Source of the DNA: JAJQBJ01 sp964387095
Lineage (GTDB): Bacteria; Bacillota; Clostridia; Oscillospirales; Oscillospiraceae
Assembly: GCA_964387095.1 (NCBI GenBank)
Contig: CAYLVH010000059.1
Location: forward strand, 1-11,387
Reading direction: 5' to 3'
Length of the DNA stretch: 11,387 bases
In this document: piece after piece, positions 6,820 through 11,387 of the stretch
How the letters are laid out: every line of letters starts with the position of its first letter
How positions within the stretch are numbered: position 1 is the stretch's first letter
Program-made: the position numbers and the translations under genes
Notes under the pieces: generated by a model
Database searches by the model: none
Seen by the model: the letters and a program-made list of their open reading frames with translations, nothing else
What the model was told of the DNA's origin: nothing

Positions 6820-8548
6820 GGTTCTCTCCTCCTTTCATTTGGGATGCGTAAATCTCCTGGTAGATGGGGTTGGTCGCCAGCAGGAAGGCGTGATTGCCCA
6901 CGGCGTGGACGCTCCCGTCTTCCAAAAGAATAATCTGGTCAGCCTCCATCACTGAGGTGATGCGCTGAGCGATGATAATCTTGGTCACATCCGTCAGCTT
7001 TGCCAGCGCAGCCCGGATCTTCGCCTCGGTGGCGGTGTCCACCGCGCTGGTGGCATCGTCAAAAATCAAAATCTTGGGGTGTTTGAGCAGCTTGCGGGCA
7101 ATGCAGAGCCGCTGCTTCTGACCACCAGAGACATTGACGCCACCCTGTCCCAGGTCGGTATCCAGGCCCTTGGGCATCCGCCCCAAAAATTCGTCGGCGC
7201 AAGCCGCCCGGCAGGCCTCCCACAGGGCCTCGTCATCCATCCCCGGGCCACCCCACTGTAGATTCTCCCGCACGGTGCCGGAGAAGAGGACATTTTTTTG
7301 CAGCACGATGCCTACCGCGTCCCGAAGGGCCTGAAGGTCGTACTCCCGCACGTCCCGCCCTCCCACTTTCACGACACCCTCCGTAGCGTCGTAAAGGCGG
7401 GGGATCAGCTGCACCAGCGTGGTCTTGGCCGAGCCGGTGCCCCCCAGGATACCCACCGTCTGGCCGGCCTGGATGTGGAGGTCTACACCGGAGAGGGCAT
7501 ATTCCTTGGCCCCGGTGTGGTACTTGAAGGAGACGTGCTCAAAGTCCACCCGGCCGTCAGGCACAGTTTTTTCCGCAGCCTCCGGGGAGGTGAGGACGAT
7601 CTCCTCGTCCAATACCTCGCCGATCCGCCGGGCACTGGCCAGGGAACGGGTGAGCAGCAAAAACACGTTGGAGATCATCATCAGGGAGTTCATCACCTGG
7701 AGCACATAGCTGAGCACCCCGGTCAGGTCGCCCACTTGGAGGGCGCCTGCCAGAACCATGTTCCCGCCAACCCACATCAGGGATACGGTGGCGGTGTACA
7801 TGATCAACTGGAAGGCGGGCAGGTTCAGCACCGCATAGTGGAAGGTCTGCTGGCTGGTGTCCATGAGCTGGGTGTTCACCGACTCGAACCGCTCCTCCTC
7901 ATGGGCGCCCCGGACAAAGGCCTTCACCGCCCGAATGGCGGTAAGCCCCTCCTGCACCACGTTGTTGAGATAGTCCATGGACAGTTGCAGGCGGCCGTAC
8001 ATGGGGGCCACCTTTCGCACCACGCAGAAGAGAATGACTGCCAGAATAGGGACACACACCAGAAAGACCAGGGCCAGCCTGGCATTCATCCAAAAGGAGA
8101 GGACCACGCCCAAAATCAGCATGACCGGCCCCCGGACCATAGGCCGCAGCCCTCCGTTGACCGCGTTTTGAATCACGGTCACATCGGTGGTCATCCGGGT
8201 GACCAGGGAGGATGTCTCAAACCGGTCCAGGTTGGCAAAGGCGAACTTTTGCACCCGCTCATACTGGGCATCCCGAATGCGGGCGCCCCAGCCATAGGCG
8301 GCCCGGGCGGCAAACCGGGCGTACAGCAGGCCGGTGATTAGAGCCAGCAGGGCGCAGATCCCCATCTGTGCGCCCTTGTGGAGAATATAGGGGATATTGC
8401 GCTCTGCCACGCCCACATCGATAATGTCCGCCATAAGTACGGGGATAAAAAGCTCGAAAGCACTCTCCACCAGCACCATCAGCGCACCGGTCAGCATATC
8501 CCGCCGGTAGGGGCCAAGATAGCCCAGCAGACGCTTAAAATCTCTCAC
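6785..8548 (-). CDS. heterodimeric ABC exporter, subunit with degenerate ATPase site
   Basis: Half-transporter (587 aa) with a six-helix membrane domain (about 15-305) and a nucleotide-binding domain (about 335-570). Walker A is GGTGSAKT (369-376) with Ala374 instead of Gly, the signature is VSGGQ (473-477), Walker B ends IFDD with Asp498 in place of the catalytic Glu, and Gln528 replaces the H-loop His. Those changes are typical of the non-hydrolysing site in heterodimeric exporters. I chose the GTG at 8548: similarity starts there (VRDFKRLLGYLGPY), GGGAGAGG precedes it, and it overlaps the marR stop by 14 bp. A longer frame to 8761 only reads antisense-like sequence inside marR. The gene is the second of marR-ABC-ABC. 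Confidence 0.92.
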   Translation of the reverse strand: MRDFKRLLGYLGPYRRDMLTGALMVLVESAFELFIPVLMADIIDVGVAERNIPYILHKGAQMGICALLALITGLLYARFAARAAYGWGARIRDAQYERVQKFAFANLDRFETSSLVTRMTTDVTVIQNAVNGGLRPMVRGPVMLILGVVLSFWMNARLALVFLVCVPILAVILFCVVRKVAPMYGRLQLSMDYLNNVVQEGLTAIRAVKAFVRGAHEEERFESVNTQLMDTSQQTFHYAVLNLPAFQLIMYTATVSLMWVGGNMVLAGALQVGDLTGVLSYVLQVMNSLMMISNVFLLLTRSLASARRIGEVLDEEIVLTSPEAAEKTVPDGRVDFEHVSFKYHTGAKEYALSGVDLHIQAGQTVGILGGTGSAKTTLVQLIPRLYDATEGVVKVGGRDVREYDLQALRDAVGIVLQKNVLFSGTVRENLQWGGPGMDDEALWEACRAACADEFLGRMPKGLDTDLGQGGVNVSGGQKQRLCIARKLLKHPKILIFDDATSAVDTATEAKIRAALAKLTDVTKIIIAQRITSVMEADQIILLEDGSVHAVGNHAFLLATNPIYQEIYASQMKGGENHGSPSAQCEKA

Positions 8549-8981
8549 GTTTTTCCTCTCCCATCTTTTTCTGGATGTTCTGATATGCCCGCGCCAGATA
8601 GTCCGCAAAACAGGCCCGCTCCTCCGGCGTGAAGTCCCGGAGCATGACCTCCTCCACCTCATGGCACCGGCTGCGCCAACAGTCGCTGGCCCGGCGGCCC
8701 CGTTCGGTGACCTCCACCAAATCGCACCGGCGATTTTGCTCATCGGCCCGCCGGGCCACAAAGCCGCCCTTTTGCAGGCTATCTATCATACGGGATATGT
8801 TGGCGGGGTCCACGTCAAAGTAGTCCGCCAGCTGCTTTTGATGGCAGGGGCCGTTGGCTACCAGATAGGCCAACAGCTTCGGCTGCCCCGCACCCAGTCC
8901 CTGCTTCAGCAGGCTAGGCCGCAGGTAGTTGCGCTGTGCGTGAAACGCACGATACAGCAGAATATGAAAAGAACGCTCCAT
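8535..8981 (-). CDS. MarR family regulator of the ABC exporter operon
   Basis: A 148-aa winged-helix regulator. The recognition region is about 46-72 (PCHQKQLADYFDVDPANISR and onward), and the wing ADEQNRRCDLVEVTERGRR is at about 79-97 with the typical D-x-x-x-R-R pattern. The ATG at 8981 is taken because AAGGAG lies just before it; an in-frame ATG at 9002 would put that ribosome binding site inside the gene. It is the first gene of an operon with two ABC half-transporters, and its stop overlaps the start of the next gene. It most likely represses its own promoter until a substrate of the exporter binds it. The ligand is unknown. Confidence 0.9.
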   Translation of the reverse strand: MERSFHILLYRAFHAQRNYLRPSLLKQGLGAGQPKLLAYLVANGPCHQKQLADYFDVDPANISRMIDSLQKGGFVARRADEQNRRCDLVEVTERGRRASDCWRSRCHEVEEVMLRDFTPEERACFADYLARAYQNIQKKMGEEKRERF

Positions 8982-8995
8982 TCGCCGCTCCTTTC

Positions 8996-9052
8996 TTGAC
9001 ATATCAACGATTGTGCTGACAACCATTATAAAACAATTCCCCCTATTGTCAA
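8996..9052 (-). promoter_or_regulatory. consensus sigma-A promoter and likely operator of marR-ABC operon
   Basis: On the - strand, a perfect TTGACA (-35, 9047-9052) and perfect TATAAT (-10, 9025-9030) are 16 nt apart. Two short inverted repeats could be MarR sites: ACAAT-7 nt-ATTGT, starting in the -35, and TTGATATGTCAA (8996-9007) just downstream of the start point. Such a strong promoter makes sense only if it is repressed. Confidence 0.75.
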
Positions 9053-9302
9053 GGCGCAGATGACAGGTATTCCCCATAACCGCAGCCAAACCATGCCCGG
9101 CCAGGGGCGAATCATAACGATCTGCCTGTATCCTACGAAGTAATGGAAAGGCGTAATCGTCTGAGTGAATACGCCGTCTAAACCGGTGCGAGTAGAACGC
9201 GGCAATGGTGCATAATCCTCGCCTGGCATGGTGCATCGTAATTTGCCTGTGTAAAATGAATTTAGCATCGTCAGATGCAAATTCATTTGAGGAGGCCTTA
9301 TC
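9053..9302. other. gap between ABC promoter and istA
   Basis: With the promoter and leader at 8982-9052 this makes a 321-nt stretch without a gene. The right part (about 9187-9302) is the left end and leader of the IS21-type element. In 9053-9186 I see only a weak inverted repeat GGCGTA/TACGCC (about 9149-9174). Short open frames there have no ribosome binding site. Confidence 0.5.
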
Positions 9303-9794
9303 ATGGTCAATCACAAAGAAATCCTTCGCCTCAAAAGCCTGGGACTCACACGTCAAGCGATCGCAACAGCTGTTGGCTGCGGCCGCAACACCGTCACCCG
9401 TACCCTGGCTGGGGCACGAGAGCAACAACTCAGTTGGCAACAGGCACAGTCCCTGTCGCCTCAAGAAGTCACCCATCAGCTGTTCTCAGCACAACCAGCA
9501 GATCCAGTTTACAAGATTCCAGACTACGATTGGGTGTACCGAGAGATGCAGAAGAGCAGCGTCACCAGAATCCTCACCCCAGATAACCTCAAGACCGGCG
9601 TGCTAAAAAATACTCGGACAGAAACCGTGCTCAACAAATCGTATCAGGAAATGGCAGAGCACTACGGAACCGCTATTCTCCCAGCCCGTCCCCGCAGTCC
9701 CAAGGACAAGGCTTCTGTAGAGGGCTCTGTAGGCGTGGTCTCCACCTGGACTCTGGCAGCACTGCGGAACCAACAGTTCCTGCCCATTGAGGCG
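9205..9794 (+). mobile_element. remnant of an IS21 family insertion sequence (left end)
   Basis: Two copies of ATGGTGCAT (9205-9213 and 9228-9236), 23 bp apart, lie upstream of istA. They look like the multiple terminal boxes of IS21 family ends, as binding sites for the transposase. The true left tip is probably slightly further left (near 9187) but cannot be fixed. The element contains a deleted istA, no istB and no recognisable right end, so it cannot move by itself. Confidence 0.7.
9254..9288 (+). promoter_or_regulatory. 15-bp hairpin just before the istA ribosome binding site
   Basis: The arms AAATGAATTT + GCATC (9254-9263, 9265-9269) and GATGC + AAATTCATTT (9274-9288) pair perfectly except for one bulged A (9264), with a 4-nt loop. 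The SD GAGGAGG (9289-9295) follows at once. It may limit istA expression from transcripts that enter from outside. Confidence 0.6.
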
Positions 9795-9896
9795 TTTTCC
9801 GTACACCATCCCGCACGGTCAGCCTGCACTTTTGCGGCGGCGTATGCATCTGAGAACTTCTCGGAGCCAGGCCGGTCAGCTTCGCGCTATATGTGA
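9303..9896 (+). pseudogene. istA: IS21 transposase IstA, internally deleted and C-terminally truncated
   Basis: The first 88 residues match the N-terminus of IstA: HTH SLGLTRQAIATAVGCGRNTV (about 12-31) and DYDWVYREMQKSSVT (74-88). Then the sequence jumps in frame to the late catalytic core, LTPDNLKTGV (91-100, second catalytic Asp) and SPKDKASVEGSVGVVSTW (about 132-149, catalytic Glu140). A normal IstA has about 400-500 residues. Roughly 200, including the first catalytic Asp, are missing at the junction near 9567. After PIEA (about 9794) the protein no longer resembles IstA and runs into foreign sequence to a stop at 9896. The start has a good SD (GAGGAGG, 7 bp). The product cannot be an active transposase, but could still bind the element ends. 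Confidence 0.85.
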
Positions 9897-9948
9897 TTCC
9901 GCCTTCCGCCTATTATATAGGTATTCTCATCATCCATATAGAACTTGT

Positions 9949-9979
9949 AAAAAATACAAACGCAGAGAATCTCCGCGTT
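9949..9979 (-). terminator. hairpin with T-run after the surface protein remnant
   Basis: The 9-bp arms (9959-9967 and 9971-9979, one mismatch) have a 3-nt loop. On the - strand they are followed by TGTATTTTTT. It fits an old intrinsic terminator of the broken gene to its right. Confidence 0.5.
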
Positions 9980-10064
9980 CGTGAAAATGGTGACCAGAAG
10001 AGCGCTGCTTTCGGTTTCTTCCTCCTTTACGGTGTCCTCCGACAGCTTTATAGTAAGAACAAGC

Positions 10065-10087
10065 AGACGGCTCCGCGTAAGCCGTCT
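10065..10087. repeat. 8-bp hairpin AGACGGCT / AGCCGTCT
   Basis: A perfect inverted repeat with a 7-nt loop (10065-10072 and 10080-10087) inside the surface protein remnant, close to one of its frameshifts. It could be a terminator-like insertion or chance. Confidence 0.35.
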
Positions 10088-10270
10088 TATCCTTCTCCTG
10101 CACCACTACCGTGGCACCAGCGGGAATACCCGACGCCCTCAACTGTCAGGGAGGTACCGGAGATCGTTTACGGGGAAGGTAACGGTATCCCCTGTCCAGG
10201 CATCGCTTCCAGCAGTTTCTGAATGTGATATCCAACTAAAGCTTTGCTTTTTAATTGCGCAAAAGCTAGG

Positions 10271-10306
10271 AAAAGAGGCTGATTCGCTTTGAATCAGCCT
10301 CTTTTT
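10271..10306 (-). terminator. 15-bp hairpin downstream of the tRNA-fMet fragment
   Basis: The arms AAAAGAGGCTGATTC (10271-10285) and GAATCAGCCTCTTTT (10291-10305) pair perfectly around a 5-nt loop, with A-runs and T-runs on both sides, so it could work in either direction. It starts 2 bp after the CCA end of the tRNA fragment and is most simply the original terminator of the tRNA gene. Confidence 0.8.
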
Positions 10307-10307
10307 A

Positions 10308-10355
10308 TGGTTGCGGGGGCAGGATTTGAACCTACGACCTCCGGGTTATGAGCCC
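10308..10355 (-). other. 3' half of initiator tRNA-fMet: attachment site of an integrated element
   Basis: Reading the - strand from 10355: anticodon arm GGG-CTCATAA-CCC (anticodon CAT; the three G-C pairs mark an initiator tRNA), variable loop, T-arm GTAGG-TTCAAAT-CCTGC, acceptor strand CCCCGCA, discriminator A and encoded CCA. Everything 5' of the anticodon stem is missing: the bases before GGG are AT-rich and form no D-arm or acceptor strand. A tRNA 3' fragment beginning at the anticodon stem, still next to its downstream terminator, is the usual product of integration by a tyrosine recombinase into a tRNA gene. The intact copy should be at the far end of the element, right of this window. 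Confidence 0.8.
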
Positions 10356-10531
10356 AAAAATTATCGTTTCGCAGCATATTATATCATTTATTATAGTCAC
10401 AATGATAACATGTTGCCACTTATTTTTTGAACTATTTATTGATAACGTGCTGCATTGTTTTGAAACGTAGTTGAATTATTGTTGAACTCAAAAGCTGGAG
10501 CCGGAGATTGCTCCCCGGCCCTGTCGTTGTA
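10356..10531. repeat. AT-rich end of the integrated element with short direct repeats
   Basis: No gene is seen. Two families of direct repeats occur: GATAACATGTTGC (10404-10416) and GATAACGTGCTGC (10441-10453), 11 of 13 identical; and TTGAACTATTTATTG (10427-10441) and TTGAATTATTGTTG (10471-10484), with another TTGAAC at 10482-10487. Repeats beside a tRNA att site are typical arm-type integrase or excisionase sites. That role is inferred; no integrase gene is in the window. Confidence 0.45.
10500..10519 (-). terminator. possible terminator of the small-gene operon
   Basis: GCCGGAG (10500-10506) pairs with CTCCCCGGC (10511-10519) with a 2-nt bulge and a 4-nt loop. On the - strand a weak T-run (TTTT) follows after 6 nt. 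It lies 12 bp past the stop of the 64-aa gene. Confidence 0.45.
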
Positions 10532-10726
10532 TCAGATAATCACGAACCTATTCTTCATCTCCTCCAGCATTTTGATAGCCTCCAGACGTTCCCCCGGCGT
10601 GGCGTCCGGATTGTCCCTGATCTGGCGAAGTGCTGCGGCTGTGGCCCTGGCTTCCGCCAGCTCCCGCTTCTGGCGTTCCCTCCGGGCTTCTTCGTTGCGC
10701 TTGCGGGTTTCCTGTGCTTTATTCAT
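10532..10726 (-). CDS. small charged helical protein, unknown function (64 aa)
   Basis: Not recognised. The N-terminal half (about 1-31) is extremely rich in Arg, Lys and Glu and then Ala (KAQETRKRNEEARRERQKRE), as expected for a long charged helix or coiled coil. The second half (about 35-60) contains NPDATPGERLEAIKMLEEMK, a helical segment. No signal peptide or membrane helix. The ATG at 10726 is preceded by AAGGAGG and overlaps the end of the previous gene by 8 bp. The same frame is open further upstream (to 10804), but that part lies inside the previous gene and lacks a ribosome binding site. It is last of three coupled genes at the end of an integrated element. Confidence 0.75.
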   Translation of the reverse strand: MNKAQETRKRNEEARRERQKRELAEARATAAALRQIRDNPDATPGERLEAIKMLEEMKNRFVII

Positions 10727-10931
10727 TGTGTGTTGCCTCCTTTTTTCGTCTTTCTTCTGCTCTTGCGTGGCGCTCTCCTTTTGCCCTGCCATACCTAAAC
10801 GCAAGACAGATAGCCTCGAACCGATTCAATTGGGCAATCTCGTTTAATTCGTCACAGCCAATTTCATACGGCGGGCCATATTTTGCCCCGGTCAATTCAA
10901 TATATCGTTGCATTTGCCGAACGCTTCTCAT
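10719..10931 (-). CDS. small protein of integrated element, unknown function (70 aa)
   Basis: Not recognised. It has two parts: an N-terminal segment (about 1-48) with MQRYIELTGAKYGPPY, then CDELNEIAQLNRFEAICLAF, which looks like a small helical fold; and a strongly basic/acidic tail (about 49-70, RAKGERHARAEERRKK). The ATG overlaps the TGA of the upstream gene (TGATG), and AAGGAGG is 10 bp upstream. A GTG one codon earlier is equally possible and would add one residue. The arrangement implies translational coupling. No membrane segment. Confidence 0.75.
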   Translation of the reverse strand: MRSVRQMQRYIELTGAKYGPPYEIGCDELNEIAQLNRFEAICLAFRYGRAKGERHARAEERRKKEATHNE

Positions 10932-11230
10932 CACGTTTTGTCCTCCTTGTGAAGCAACTCCCGGCGGATAAACTGAATGGTGCGTTCTGTGCTCTCCCTC
11001 ACCTGTGGGTCAATCGAGGCACATTCCCGCAAGCACTTAATCGCCCGTTTGAGTTCTCCCTTGCTGGCGTTGGCAATATCCTTGTTCAGGGCCGCTTCTT
11101 CTACTGTCGTTTTTCCCTCATGGATAAGCAACGCTTCAATCTTGCAGATAACGGCCAGATATGCCGAGAAATCTTTGCGCCTCAGTTCCAAAATACGCTC
11201 GGTAGCTTCGCGTACAATTTCGTGTTCCAT
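10931..11230 (-). CDS. helical protein of integrated element, unknown function (99 aa)
   Basis: Not recognised. The sequence looks all-helical and soluble, with a central acidic part (EALLIHEGKTTVEEAALNKD, about 32-51) and KGELKRAIKCLRECA (about 57-71). No signal peptide, membrane helix or catalytic motif is visible. AAGGAGG lies 13 bp before the ATG, slightly far. It is the first visible gene of a three-gene overlapping operon, which may begin further right, since I see no good promoter between it and the window end. A cluster of inverted repeats precedes it. Confidence 0.75.
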   Translation of the reverse strand: MEHEIVREATERILELRRKDFSAYLAVICKIEALLIHEGKTTVEEAALNKDIANASKGELKRAIKCLRECASIDPQVRESTERTIQFIRRELLHKEDKT

Positions 11231-11261
11231 TTGTTTGTAACTTCCTCCTTGATTTCTGGAG

Positions 11262-11382
11262 GGGGCTATGATAAACTCTCAGCATAGCCCCGCTCCGGGG
11301 TTGCGGGCTCCTATATCCGGTTAGCTTGGTCAGCGGTTCGGATATGGGGGCCTTCTTTACGCCACGCAGAAGCGGCGCGTGG
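11262..11382. repeat. cluster of three inverted repeats upstream of the small-gene operon
   Basis: There are three: GGGGCTATG/CATAGCCCC (11262-11270 and 11283-11291, perfect, 12-nt loop); GGCTCCTATATCCG/CGGATATGGGGGCC (11306-11319 and 11339-11352, 12 of 14 Watson-Crick plus two positions that become G-U in a + strand RNA); and CCACGC/GCGTGG (11362-11367 and 11377-11382). CCCCG-CTC-CGGGG (11288-11300) can pair alternatively with the first. No coding sequence is recognised. The set could be a structured leader RNA, an attenuator, or part of a transfer origin. Confidence 0.55.
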
Positions 11383-11387
11383 TGGTT

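Larger units (their letters stand above)
9887..10222 (-). pseudogene. frameshifted remnant of a Cna_B-type surface protein domain
   Basis: On the - strand three frames in turn give pieces that read as one domain. They are SDAWTGDTVTFPVNDLRYLP (about 10205-10145), then GIPAGATVVVQEKDKTAYA (about 10130-10075), then VLTIKLSEDTVKEEE followed by LLVTIFTNAE (10060-9975). The order of beta-strand, GIPAGATVxVxE and closing VTxFTN is typical of Cna_B/SpaA-like repeats of Gram-positive pilins and adhesins. A stop (10139-10141) and at least two frameshifts destroy it. A hairpin with a T-run follows at 9959-9979. The family call rests on pattern recognition only. Confidence 0.5.

Noticed and set aside
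8549..8761. N-terminal extension of the first ABC subunit by 71 residues
   Set aside because: It lies inside the marR gene in another frame, reads as low-complexity Arg/Trp/Gly sequence and has no ribosome binding site; the GTG at 8548 has one.
9060..9190. Fragments on both strands reading like pieces of protein (for example SYEVMERRNRLSEYAV on +)
   Set aside because: Too short, no start or ribosome binding site, and no family that I can name.
8982..9476. N-terminal extension of the second MarR protein to 313 residues
   Set aside because: It would run through the consensus promoter and into the IS remnant; the ATG at 8981 has a good SD and gives the normal family length.
9796..9900. Open - strand frame with SSQMHTPPQKCRLTVRDGVR
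   Set aside because: No start or ribosome binding site and no recognised family; possibly part of another repeat or scar, but not supportable as a gene.
10308..10383. Complete tRNA-Met gene
   Set aside because: The 5' acceptor strand and D-arm are absent; the bases upstream of the anticodon stem are AT-rich and cannot pair.
10404..10487. CRISPR-like array
   Set aside because: The repeats are only 13-15 bp, imperfect, two copies each, and AT-rich; they fit att-arm sites better.

Overview
The window looks like a chromosomal accessory region of a Gram-positive, moderately GC-rich gut-type Clostridia. The Oscillospiraceae (Flavonifractor/Oscillibacter-like) are my guess. The guess rests on codon style, strong AGGAGG ribosome binding sites, sigma-A promoters and the kinds of genes present; no 16S or other phylogenetic marker is in the window.

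Left part (1-1904): a stand-alone moeA-like molybdopterin molybdotransferase gene on the + strand, with its own sigma-A promoter, converges on a low-molecular-weight protein tyrosine phosphatase gene on the - strand. Next is an AT-rich stretch (about 1920-2720) with several inverted repeats and a YitT-family membrane protein gene that has lost both ends.

Middle part (2681-9052): two regulator-first efflux operons lie in tandem, both on the - strand. The first is marR - 14-TM DHA2 (EmrB/QacA-type) exporter, with a sigma-A promoter whose -35 lies inside a 24-bp palindrome that should be the MarR operator. The second is marR - ABC half-transporter A - ABC half-transporter B, with a consensus TTGACA/TATAAT promoter and overlapping genes. 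The ABC pair is a typical asymmetric heterodimer: one nucleotide site lacks the catalytic Glu and the H-loop His, the other keeps both. In both operons the regulator probably represses its own operon and is released by a toxic ligand that the exporter removes.

Right part (9187-10306): a scar region. It holds the left end of an IS21-family element with an istA gene that has an internal deletion and a lost C-terminus, no istB, and then a frameshifted remnant of a Cna_B-type surface protein domain on the - strand.

Right end (10308-11387): the 3' half of an initiator tRNA-fMet, cut at the anticodon stem and still followed by the tRNA's downstream hairpin. This is best read as one attachment site of an integrated element that extends to the right, beyond the window. 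Inside the element are short direct repeats close to the att site, then three small, overlapping, co-oriented genes of unknown function (99, 70 and 64 aa), preceded at the window edge by a cluster of hairpins.

I found no CRISPR array, rRNA or complete tRNA. The least explained part is the end of the integrated element at 10308-11387.
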